From Istiophorus platypterus (Eukaryota; Chordata; Actinopteri; Istiophoriformes; Istiophoridae), in the NCBI GenBank assembly GCA_016859345.1, contig CM029115.1, positions 18,158,501-18,222,500 on the forward strand: a stretch of 64,000 nucleotides of DNA. Reading direction: 5' to 3'. The position numbers and the translations under genes were made by a program. The notes under the pieces were generated by a model. The model was given only the letters and a program-made list of their open reading frames with translations, ran no database searches and was not told where the DNA came from. Below, in pieces: positions 34,246 through 49,513 of the stretch (its first letter is position 1; every line of letters begins with the position of its first letter).

Positions 34246-37200
34246 TAAGACCGATTCACCAAACCTCACGTCTTTGTTTGGGCGTTGTTTTCCTTTTTTT
34301 TTGAAATGTTGAAGGGGATTATGATGAGAAATGCACCGGTGATAGGAGATGGCCCTGCTGCGAGGGGATGTAAACTGTTGACGCTCATTGATCGCACGAT
34401 TTATATACGTTAAAACGAGGGGTTTTTTTTCCTGTTTGGCATGTTTTCGAAAGAGTATTGAAAAAAAAAACCTTATAACACATTTCTACATTATAACGCA
34501 TCGCAGTCACACGGCATATCCCGGCTGGAGACCCAGCAGTCGGCTACCGCGTAAATAAATCTCCAAAGGTGGTAGGTATGCGTCTAATGTGGCCTAAGAT
34601 TACACGAGATAATGAAGTCTGATGGCTCATGATGTGGTGGCCGACTTACTTTGTTATTTTTAATTTACGTTATTGTCCCGTTTTTGCGACGGTCGCGGTC
34701 GCTGAATCCGCGCATCACTTCTAAACAGGATCAGAGCGCATCACCTGGCGGTCGCGCACGCACGTTACGCACGCACGGGCACGGTGCCACGGATCAACTT
34801 TGGGGATCCACGGTGACTCTGCTTCCCATCATTCCTTGTGTTGAGCAGGGGGGCCGGACGACAGCGGCTTGCGAATTGACAGAGTGAGGCTCTGGCACCT
34901 GTTGCACTCTCATGGGCCTGGATTCTCCGTCTTGATGATGCATCCATCATAAAGTCATTTTTATCCTGTTGAGGACAGTTTGACTTATCGGTGGCTGCTC
35001 AGTGGTTAAGCTTGCTTTTATGCAGTACAGTAGTTTTATTATGATAAATTCAGCAAATATTTACAGGTATGTTTGTCAGAGAAAAGCTTAGTCGTATTAT
35101 TTCAAAAATTTTCCAGGGGCCATAGAGACAGCAAAGTAAGTAAACAAGCTTGAAACTAGAACTGTTAGGGGTTATACACAATGACTGGTTTATGTGCATT
35201 CATGCTTTCTGTGTTTGCTGATAGCAAGTAAAGAGATGGGGGGGGATTTGAATAACTCAGCTTCCAGATTTGTATCTCACAATTGCCCTACATTCCACGT
35301 CTTATTCAACTGAGCCATGAGGAGGCCCCATATTGTGCCTTTTGTGAGGGATTTCTTTTCCTTTTTATGTCTATTTTCATTTTATTTCGTCTCTTTTCTT
35401 CTATTTAGGCAGTGTTTCTGCACACTCACATTTCACTCAGTATAAACAGTAGTTGACTGTCTCTTTCTAGGATAGCTTTGGAGGTGCTGATAAGGTAGAC
35501 AGCCATAACATACAGCCTGCGTGCCTGTGTCTCATGGTCAGTGAGTCTCTCTTAATGGGACAGAGGTAATCGAGATATACTGTGAGTCAGGTAAAATGTG
35601 AGTTAGCATTTAGGACTAGGTTCCCAACAGAATTCTCACACATCTGTGTAGTATTTTTTTTTTAAATCTGCCTCCATCATTCCTCTCATTATGGAGCTGG
35701 ACTGGAAACTGAATATATTTCCATATTGTAGCAAAGCAAAAATAGTCCCTTTTGGGGCCTGTTTATTTCTGCCTGAATGAAAATTGTTCTTCATTTTTAT
35801 TCTTTTGATGGTCGGAGCACATGGAACATTATGCTTCATGTGTTTTTTTCTTTGAAGCAGACCCCTTTGAAGTGCCAAGAGTGAATAACGTGCAATCTCA
35901 GACAAGCTCTTTAAATCAGGAAGAAAATAAAATGACCAAACAGATTTGGATTTCGTTCAGGAGGATTTACAGTGTCTACTGCACCGTTAATGTTATGTGC
36001 TGCCTGCGCACAGTGTCATGGTAACTTTGTTGAGGCCTCAGAGAAATGCACAGCGCTCTGTTGCTCTTCAAGACGTACTGGGAGCTGTACATTAGTATGT
36101 TTATTGCTGGGCTTTGAGAATAACAGTGTGTTTTTTACATTTTCTTTACACGACTTTGTTAGTAATAGCACTGTGTAATAAGAAGGATTAAAAAAATACA
36201 TAAAAAGATAGATTTAAAACGAAATATTTATGTAACATCAGTCATGGAAAGAGTTTTAGCATCCTACTCATGTAGTAATCATCAGTAGACCATTGCAAAG
36301 CTAGGTATTGCATCTCAGTTATTTCCAAGTGCTTTAGTTTTTGAGTGTCTGTAAAGATCTTTGCAGCTCTGGTTTGGACTCTGCGTGTATGCGTGTCAGT
36401 GGGATTTGTTTTCTTGGAAATGTGAAATGTTTGACCCACAGATTCCAGAGGGGCCTGTTTCTCTGTTCCTAGGGCCCATAGTCTTCATTGTCACGGCTCT
36501 TTCACCATTGAGCTCTTTATTCTTGTCAGCCCTGCGTCTCAATTAACACGCCGAGGAGCATTGTGTGGCGAGGGCTCGCCGTCTGTGTGCGCGCGCTCTC
36601 GTGTGTATGTCTTTACATGGGCGCGCTTGTGCGCGTGTCCGTCTGAGGAGAGGGTATGTGAATGCGTGCGGCCTCTTCGTGCCTGAATGCATAATGGCAG
36701 TGGGAAAAGAGAATGGGATAGGAGCCCCGACTGGACTGAGGGAATGGAGGTAAAGTGAATGGGAGGCAAAGCGAGGGGCTTTTCGAAGAGACAGGGAGAA
36801 AGAACTGTTTTGCAGATAGACATTTTAAAGCCGGAGATGTGAGAAGCACCTCCTCTCAGCTTTTTCCCTGGTCTAAGACCAACGTTTAGGAATAAGGGAT
36901 TAACTCTTGATCCACAGCTGCTGTGGATGGGCTCTTGTGTTTTCCGTTGTTGGAGTGTGTGAAGAGGCTGCTGATGCTTGATCAGCAGCAGAGTGCACCA
37001 GGCAAACACTCCTCCTTCCATGTATGGATCCTCAGACAAATGATTGAGTGTCTGGTGAGTAAGGACCCACACTTGGCAAAGCTGATTGTGTTTGCTGACG
37101 GAGGGCTGGCTGTTTGCAGACCGATTGACTTGTATGTGATAAACAGCATATTCATACGGAGAGTTTTTTTTGTTTGTTTGTTTTTTTGTTTTTTTGTTTT

Positions 37201-39642
37201 TTTAATTTTACACCTGTTGGTAGAACAAAGATATAACAACCAAGTTGTGTGGACTGGATGAAGTTTGCTTTTTATAAATCACAGAAACAATTATTTTAAT
37301 TGTAGAGATCTGCCACTAATGACAGTTATATAAGATTTTGAAATCCATTAAATGTTAGAATCAGAAGAAATGTCTGCAAAGTTTTCTAATATATTATCAG
37401 TGACATATCCCTCTTTAAGGTGAAGTAGAGTACAATACTAAAACACAGAACATTTGATTTGAGATGTTCACATGTCAAACCACATTATTCAGCTGGAAAT
37501 AGCAACTGTTTTTACAACATGGTTGTATTTGTCTACACACAAATCAGAGACATAAGCCCAGAACTAAACAATAGTGTTCCTGAGTTTTAAGTTTTTAATA
37601 TTTATTATTTTTTATTAATAGGACATACATTCTTTTAAAGAATCTCAGCTTTCTTTAAACTTCAGAATTCTACTACTATCATCCCTTCAACAAAACTTGC
37701 TCTAGCCAATAAATATTTTGGTCTGACCAGCAGCCAAAGAGTTTAAAAACAGTTTTAAACAGAGAAAAAAGCAAATTGAGAAATTATATGAAGCTGTAAC
37801 CAGTTTGGTAATTTTCCTTGAACTATTGCATTATTAAAATGATGTTAGGTGCTTTATGCGTTAATTTCAGCTTTAATTCACAATCAAACAGGTATCAAGA
37901 AGATACTGTACATTTGTAAGATTTGTAATTTGTCTACTCTGTGTATAAATCCATCGGTAAGCCCACGCACATAATAAACATGGGTACTCTCAGATTAAAT
38001 GCAGCATTGTATAACTTACATGGCACTGTGTCCTCTCTTTCTTGACACTCAACGCGAGTTAATGCCTAATCCTCGGCCTGAAAAAAGACAAACATTCTCA
38101 GTCAGTTTCCATCACCAAGCAACCAGGTAGATCTGCTATCCAGTGGAAGCCAAACACAAAGCAATCTGGGTATCCATACTCATCCATGGAAATACTCTTC
38201 ACTTAAGGTCATTATCAGCCGATCGAGGTAGTTTTTAAAAATTGCTTTAAACAGCCTAGCAGTTGTCCAACTCTCTAAGCAACTTTAGGAATATGTTTCT
38301 GAAGTTTAGAATGATCATATTTTGGTAGAAACACTCTTCGCACTCTCCTCTCATTTCCTCTGCCAAGGAGGTTATGTGATCACCCATGTCTGTTTGTTGT
38401 TATTGGTTTGCTTGCTTTTGTACTTGTTTATTTTTCAGCAAATAATGAGAATTAGTGATTACGCAAATCTACTGTGCTGATTTCAACTTATATACGTGCC
38501 AGGCAAGAACAGGTAAAACTTTGGGGCAGATATGGATCATTTCAGTAGGTTTTCCTCTGAAGTCTGGTGTATATTGTTTGACAGTGGCCTTTGCAGCAGC
38601 CTGCGCTCTGCTGAGCACATTTTCTGATTATTTATTGCATGTATCTCATACATGGTTGTCCTTTAGTCTTTTTATTTAAAACATAAAAGGCTGGTATTCA
38701 GGGCTTGTTGCTTTGTGCTGTAAAGTGGAGGCCTCTCCTGTCTTACCAAGTCCTTTTAGGTTGCCTGAGATCAATGCTTAGATATTCATGGTGCGATGAT
38801 AGGAAGGTGTTTGAAGGCTGGGGGACTGTACGCCTGACAAAAGAGAAATGCTTTGATTTCCTAGGGAGGCGTTAACATAGATTCATTCATCTTAATATGA
38901 GACAGATGAGAGAACATTTTCCAAAACACCATGTGACGCTAGGTTAACCATTTCTACTCTGGCTTTATACACATCACATTATACCCCAATAGTCACTTCT
39001 TCTGATCACCCCGACTCAATTTATGATAGAAATTTTGTGTAACACGGAAGGAAAACATATTTTCTCAGTGCAGCCATAACCGAAATCCTTATTTGTTTTG
39101 TTAGTATTATAGTTATCCATCCAAGTGTTGACTAGTCATCACCTCATCTTTTTTAGTGTGTGGATGTGCAAAAGATTTCAGTTTTCAGTTTTAAATTATG
39201 AGGCTAGCTTTATACTATACTTTTTACTATACTAATGTCAAAAATCCATGAAAAGACAAGAAAATGTTTTAGTTCATCTGCAAATACTCTCTGACTTCCC
39301 AACACTGTCAGTGGCCCTCAGCTTTACACCCATTTGTTCCTACTAAAGATATAAATCTTTTTTTTTTTCTTTAAAGGCTAAGTGAACTTCCTAAAATAGC
39401 TAGGCAATTACTCAAACAAGAATAAATAGTACATTTATTGGGGACTATTTCATGCCATGAGCAAATGCAAAATTAGTCTTTTAATTAGTATAATGGAGGA
39501 TGATGAGCATGTGCTCATTTCTAATGCTTCTTAAATACTAATGGCACTAATGGTAAGACATTTATGATATCTATCGTTACATTACTGATGTATTTTTTAA
39601 TAGTTTCTGGACAATGGAACTTGTAGCTCAGGCGATGAGCTA

Positions 39643-40767
39643 CAGTTGTGTTCGAAAGTATTCGGACCCCTTTGCCTTTTGCACATTTTATTGTCTTGTG
39701 GATTTAATTTCAATTGATAAATTTGCCATTTTTGCTGACCAATCTGAACACAAAAACCCATAATGACAAAGTGAATAATATGTTTTTAGATTTTTTTTTG
39801 CAACTTTATTAAAAATCAAACTGAAATTTCTCATTTACAAAAGTATTCAGATATTCATTCAGCTTGTAGCAGATGGTAAATCTGCCACAAGCTTTGCACA
39901 CCTGGATTTGGGCAGTTTATCTCCTTCTTCCTGGCAGATCCCTTTACACTCTGTCAGTTTGGATGGAAAGCGTCTGTGAACTCCCATCTTCTCTCCCCAG
40001 ATGGACAATCGGGTTAATGTCTGAGCTTTGGCTCAGCGATTCAAGGACAGTCAAGGAACTATTCTGAAGCCGCTCCAAGATTGGCTGTATGCTTCAGGTC
40101 AATGTTGTACTGAAAGGTAAACCATTGCCCCGGAAGAGGTTTCTTCATGGACCTCTCTGTATCTGTCTGCACTCAGCTGGCCAGTCTTCCTCTCCCTGCC
40201 ACTAAAGAGCACCCTAATAGTATGATGTTGCTGCCACCACGCTTCACCGTAGGGATGGTATTACCTGGGTGATGAGCAGTGCCTGGTTTTTGTCAGAAAT
40301 ATTGTCTGGAGTTCTGCCCAGAGAGTTAGAGTTTTGTCTCATCAGATCAGAGAATATTTTTCCTCATTCTGTCTGAGTCCTTTAAATGTTGTTCAGCAAA
40401 TGAGGACTTATGAAGATCTGTTAGAGGGAACGCGGGGTCCTTGGTCACCTCCCTGGTCAAGGCACTTCTTGTCCAGTTATTCAGTTTGGCTGGATGATCA
40501 ACTCTAGGAAGAGTCCTGATGGTTCCAGACTTCCTCCATTTCATATTTATTGAGACCACTGTGCTCCTGGGAACACTTAAAATGTAATAAATGGTTTTAT
40601 ACCCTTGTCTTGATCTATGACTGGCCACAATTTTATTGCAGCGGTCTACAGAGAGTTCCTTGCATTTCATGGCTCGGTTTTTGTCTTGACATGCAGCGTA
40701 AATTGTGGGACCTTATATACACAGTGAGCCTTTTTAAACCATTTCCAATCAGTTTCTGAAGCCACTG
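39643..40767 (-). mobile_element. Tc1-like DNA transposon, inactive
   Basis: The ends begin CAGTTGTGTTC (plus strand, 39643) and CAGTGGCTTCAG (minus strand, 40767), each flanked by the TA expected of a Tc1/mariner target duplication (39641-39642 and 40768-40769). The minus strand from 40670 encodes the N-terminal helix-turn-helix part of a Tc1 transposase: MKCKELSVDRCNKIV, then SRQGYKTIYYILSVPRSTVV and a GTIRTLPRVDHPAKL block. The frame stops after MRKNIL, where family members continue into the DDE domain. Further down, matches such as the one near 40250-40230 (GGTGAAGCGTGGTGGCAGCA) survive out of frame. No functional transposase can be read. Confidence 0.85.
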
Positions 40768-40986
40768 TATATCTGGCTTTGGGCACAGAGGCAATACTTC
40801 ATACAATGTTGAATTCACTGTTGGTTTCAGGGGATTGTTGATTAAAAAAAAAGATAAATATAGAACATTGGCACTGCTATCTTTTACTGCAGTTAATACA
40901 TGGGTTCAAACTGTGAGTGTGGCAACTCTTCAGGTTAAATACTTGAAGGGCTGTAGATTGTAGTATGGGTTAAGTATACTGTCTGT

Positions 40987-40989
<3 letters not shown>

Positions 40990-41029
<40 letters not shown>
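40990..41029. repeat. (TA)n microsatellite
   Basis: About 40 bases of uninterrupted alternating AT, just past the Tc1-like element. Confidence 0.95.
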
Positions 41030-41031
<2 letters not shown>

Positions 41032-43016
41032 ATTAAATCTTGTATTTTCCACATTATTCATGTTTCAGGTAGAATGTAGACCAAATGACTTGGTCTTGAC
41101 TTGACCAAGTGTGAACATTATTATTCTTTTAAACACCATTACTCATAGATAATGGAGAATCAGCTCATATAATATAAGTGCTGGTAGTTCAAGCCAGTCC
41201 AGTTCTGTCAGGCCGCAAGGAGAAGACCAATAAAAAACAGAAGCTGTTCTTTTGCAACATATGATGGTGTTAAAAGGTATTTTAAATTGGTGAACACCAT
41301 AATTTGTTTATTTGGCAGATTTGAATGGTCATTATTTTTGTGCCAAACCAGGGTTCACCCTTACCTCAGATTCACCTTTTCTTTTCCCTCTCATGGGACA
41401 TTGTTAGAGCCTGACTCTCAGCACAGCATTCAGTTATCACCTAATTACAAAATTATTTAACCACTTGCATCACACAAACACTCACAAAAGGGAGTGACAG
41501 TCACCACTCATACTCTGCTAGAGAAATGGAAAAGGTTACAAATGCTGGTATTAAAGGTTGTATCTATTTTCCTGTGGTAAAGATTGATGAGGATCTCACT
41601 CATTTGTTTATCCTGGCTCTCATCGCAGCCTTAGCGTGCATCATTCTTGGAAGGACTCAAGCACTAAATTAAGTGAGGATTAGGATTCATATTAACAGAA
41701 ACACAAGAAGATACTGCATGGTCATGCTTGTGTGTACAAACTTCATAAATGCTTGGACGATAAAAAATCGATAAAAATTGCCAAAATGTTAAATATTAGG
41801 ACATATGCACAAGTAGGTTTAAACAGTCATTACAAGAAAATAGATTGGCATATAAAAGCTAGACAACAGATTGTACAGGGAGGGTTTCTATCATCGTCAA
41901 AATGAACATGACATTTATTTTTGTATCTCTCTTGTGCTTCATTCCAGGTTGTGTTACTAAATGCCCCATGGCTGTACCCTGACACTATCATCTGTTCAGC
42001 GTCTTTCCTCCAACCCCCCTGCTGTCTAGCTCCTCTTCCCTCCTCCTCAACCTGTGGCCTATTTATACCCTGGAGAGTCAAAAGAGCCCATTAGAACTCT
42101 GCAGACCTCTTCAGAGACAACTGTTAGCATGAATCCACTAACACATGATCTATGCGGTCTCCAGCCTCGTCACCTTTTCTCCGATAGCTACAATTAATGA
42201 AAAATTAAGCACAACTACTGGGAATTCTTGAGATGCAACAAGATTACAACTGGTTCAGATTAAGATGACAAACTGCCCCTGATATTCCAGTGTGGCGAGG
42301 ACTAGTTGCAGCTGCAGCACATTTTAGAATTTTGGATGGAGCATGTGCTCGGTTCCTCAGACTGGAGATTCTTTCCGTTTTAGTTGAAATTCGAGAAAAC
42401 ACGCAATCAAAGCAATTGTTTGTCGACTCAGTTGGCTCAATAGCTATGAGATTTGGGTCAGGACACTGAAAGGATTTACCCACTTAATGGCTCACATACC
42501 TGAAGGTAGGTCAATGTTTTGTTTTTACAGCCGATGTATGATAGTGTAATAATTTATTTTCTTAGATATATGCATAAAGCCAGTACGGCACCAACATGAA
42601 TGGATAGTGAATGTGTCTCAGTCTTGCCACAAAGATCATGTGTTACTAAACCATGTATATTTGATATGATATGATTAGACAAGAAAAATAGAACACATGT
42701 TGTAGTGGGCTTGAAATGCATTTAAAAAGAAACAGCAATGAATACATTACTAATGCAGTGTAGTTTCTTGCCATCATGCCTTTTAAATTTAGGTTTAAAT
42801 GGGTAGATTTTAATATTTTAATAGACACTCTCATAATAGTCATAACATCAATCATATTGCATCAGAATAACACATACAGTACTTTTCGCAGAATACTGTA
42901 AGATGTAGTAAGAAACTAACACCAAAGATAATGGAACTTTTTCCTTTCGTGCATCCAGTCATGCACCGCTCCCAGCCATGAGCTAAGTCCACTTCACTCT
43001 GGGTGTCCCTTGCAGA

Positions 43017-46604
<3,588 letters not shown>

Positions 46605-47560
46605 CACAATTCTCTGCTTCGCTCTGGAAATTGATTGACTTTATAGTCTTGGATGAGATTGCATGGATTTCATTACAAAAAGAAAGTGCTTTTCAGTCGA
46701 GAAGTATGAATTGAAATCATGGTTCATAACCCCACTCGGCTCCTGAAATCTGGTGTTTCTTACTTTAGTACCTTTCTTCTAGTAAGTAAACTTAATCTCT
46801 GTGAGAATGTTGCTACCAGTGAATCAGTATTGTCTCCTTTTTTGACAGGGACAGGAACCTCTATTCCTCATAAGATTTGAAAATGTTATGAAATATAATT
46901 TAAGTAAGCATAGCATAATAATTATTAGATGTCATACATGGATTTAATAGAGGTCAAGCCAGATATTTGTAGCCCATTCCCATTTTATGCATAGTTGAGC
47001 TGTAACACCAGTAAACCCTTCGATTATTAATGTAGCGGAAATCTTAAGGAAAAGATTTAGAAATCCACATTATGCCAAAGTGATAAAGTGGTGAAACATG
47101 CAGTCAGTACATGAAATGTGGTGTTTTTAATGTTTAATTGTACTTTTCTTGGATGCCTTATTTTTCTATAATATTTTGAAATCAGACTGTTCTCATTATA
47201 CTCTTTAATGTTTTCACATCCTCCCCTGTGACTGAAAAAAAAAAAAAGAGATTAAGCTATGAAAACAATAGTTTAATGTCTGTGAATCCTATGAATACCA
47301 ACCTACCAACTACCAAATAACTAGTTGATCATGTGGGGAAATTAAATTTCAGTTTTAACACAGACAATTTCAGTATGAATTTCAGTAATTCGTTTTTGTT
47401 TTTGTTTTTTTAAATCATCATCTTGCCACTTCCATGCTAATGTTTTGATTAAAATACATTCAAAATATAAATGCATCAGTCTTTTCTTATGAAACATTGT
47501 TAAGGCTTATGATTCCTTTGGGATTATACATAAGTTTGATGATTTTACCACGACACGCAG
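46605..47560 (+). other. nim1k 3' UTR and short gap before the creb3l3-like gene
   Basis: AT-rich sequence without exons. I see no textbook AATAAA; ATTAAA variants occur near 47340 and 47449. The next promoter starts near 47560, so the gap between the two genes is under 1 kb. Confidence 0.5.
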
Positions 47561-47817
47561 CTCTAAACCTATGGCGAGCGCAGCAGCTAGCGCATCACTG
47601 AACCACACTTCCCAGAAGCCACCCCTCTCCCGAGGAAGACGACGTGCTTACGTCGTCCCCCCTTTACGCGGTGACGCAGTTTTTGCCTCGTTGGAAGGTG
47701 GTTTCAGGAAGAAGCGCCGTGACGGTGGAGACGGAGGCAGAGAAACGCAGGGCAGCGGAGCCGAGAGACGCCCGGACACACTCACTCGAATGGTATTTTA
47801 TCTCCTGGCACCGAGCG
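47560..47817 (+). promoter_or_regulatory. creb3l3-like promoter and non-coding first exon
   Basis: A CpG-rich block ending in a good donor, CCGAGCG|GTAAGAG at 47817/47818. The next acceptor (CTACAG at 49274) sits directly against the ATG of the creb3l3-like protein, so this fits a 5' UTR exon. The block holds a perfect inverted repeat GACGACGT-gctt-ACGTCGTC (47638-47657) with two ACGT bZIP cores, then GGTGACGCAG near 47670 and CGTGACGG near 47719. An ACTTCCCAGAAG phrase (about 47607) recalls ZNF143-type promoter motifs. CG-rich DNA continues to about 48560 inside the intron. Confidence 0.55.
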
Positions 47818-48912
47818 GTAAGAGCAACGTCGTCCAAAGTATGAAAACAGTTGCGCTTTCATTTTTATCCGGCGTTTGTTATGTTAGCGGGCGCCACGCC
47901 CTCTTAAAACGCAGCCGTGACGGGATTATTAAACGTTAAGCAGCCGGCTCGTCGGTGTCGCCTAAGGCGAGTTCCTTCTTCGTGGGGTAAATAAAACAGT
48001 TTCGTTTTCTTCAGTCTGTTAAAATCGGGAGGTTCGTGAATCGCACCGCTTGCGCCGGCCACTGCTTTAAAGTAGGTCATTTCGTTCACGTCTTAAATGG
48101 CAAATGCTGCAAGACAATAAGTCTCGTCTTGCAAGACAATAAAGGCGACCTGCATCCCAACAGCAATTCTTATGTATATTTTGTATTCGGCGAGAAACGC
48201 GGCGCGGATATAGTCGTTTACCGAAACGGGCCAAACGTCGTTCGTCTTTATTTATTTTGACACTTGATAATATAAACGGATCCCGTGACAAAGACGCGTG
48301 GGGGCGGGGCCCGGTAGGAGATGATGTCATGTCGAGGAGCGTGGCGATGACGCAATGTGAAGCTGTTTACACGGCCGATTTGTAAACGTGTCGTTAGAGC
48401 CGCGGTCCCCGTCGCACCCCGGAACCGCCCTTAGAGATCGTGGGCTGCAAAGGTCGTTGAACGACCCGGAGTCTGAACAGCATCCAAAATGCACCTGAAG
48501 CCTCCGGACCAAGGTCAGAGGAGCAGCACGCAGCATCCGAGGAGATCCCACGTGTCACTGGGCCGGAATCTCACCTGACCGTCTCTTCGCTGAATGCACC
48601 ACCCTCTTTGTGCTATTTCACGAGCATCCCTGTAAAAAACCATCGCAAATTCTATAGCAGGTTGATATAAAAATAAATAAATAAATAAATAAATGACCAC
48701 GGTGACATCTGACTCAAAACTTTGACTTGACATCTGAAATGTGCTGTGTTATTTTGGCTACGGCGACTGGAAGTTTCATAAGACGTTTAGTCATAGCTGA
48801 GGTTTATGGTAGGATCTCTGATCTTTGGCAGTCGTTTGATAGTCAGAGGAATTCACCATTCGTGTCATTCAGCAACAGCTGTCATAATGATTCAAGAAAT
48901 TGCATCATTTAA

Positions 48913-49100
48913 CTCTAGGGCTGCAAGAAATGTTTTCAATAGAAGCGTCTCTCTTTCTTTTCTTTTTACATTTGTACATTACTTGTTTTGTCTGAGAATG
49001 GCCTGAAATACAAAGAGGTTTTCATATATTTACTTTTCTTATTTAATTTTTTTTTTCCAGATAAACGTTTTTACATAAATCAACTAGTTGATTATTGGTG
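48913..49100. repeat. Decayed GGGCTGCAA / CAACTAGTTGATTA-type fish MITE
   Basis: Begins 'CTCTAGGGCTGCAAGAAA' and includes 'AATCAACTAGTTGATTATTG', both characteristic of an abundant fish repeat with ATCGATTA-type arms. It lies in the 5' UTR intron of the creb3l3-like gene. Judged by eye. Confidence 0.4.
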
Positions 49101-49274
49101 AACTGTTTCATTACTGCAATGCAGCCTATAAGCTGAATATATGACTTAGTAATTTTGAATTTAATGTGTATCACAAAAATGTATTATAAAACTAACAGAC
49201 TGTAGTCAACTTTTTTTCAAAATATTATACTATAATGCAAATGCTGTGGTTTGTATGCTCCTATGTTGCTACAG

Positions 49275-49479
49275 ATGTCAGTCACTGAGGACCTTCCAGA
49301 CATGGATGGAACAGACCTATTGGGGCTGCTGTTCCACGATGGAGAGGACGGATCTACTGAGCCCCTCTTTCCTGATGGGAATGGGCTCATTGAATCCTGG
49401 CTGTTTGAACAAGATGTAAGACTTCATTTATAGAGCAGAAAGATAAATGTAGGATGACGTTTGTCTGATGTACCTGTAG

Positions 49480-49513
<34 letters not shown>

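Larger units (their letters stand above)
34246..43015 (+). other. Probable large first intron of nim1k
   Basis: Nearly 9 kb without a supported coding exon. It contains a decayed Tc1-like transposon (39643-40767), a TA microsatellite (40990-41029) and T-rich runs near 37160-37205. A CG-rich patch with CGCG and GTGTGCG phrases at 36540-36680 is compositionally distinct but has no recognisable exon. Confidence 0.5.

Noticed and set aside
33795..34262. Arg-rich 155-codon frame and its antisense partner
   Set aside because: CpG-island composition keeps both strands open. No family resemblance, and it overlaps the proposed nim1k 5' exon.
36539..37261. Overlapping frames on both strands in nim1k intron 1
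   Set aside because: No splice-supported boundaries and no recognisable domain; the sequence is partly CG-rich and T-rich low complexity.
47571..47939. 122-codon frame MASAAASASLNHTSQ...
   Set aside because: It crosses the proposed donor at 47817 and does not join in frame to a known domain; more likely 5' UTR in a CpG island.
48106..48145. Short direct repeat TGCAAGACAATAA twice
   Set aside because: A single small tandem-type duplication without further units. There is no CRISPR-like array anywhere in this eukaryotic window.
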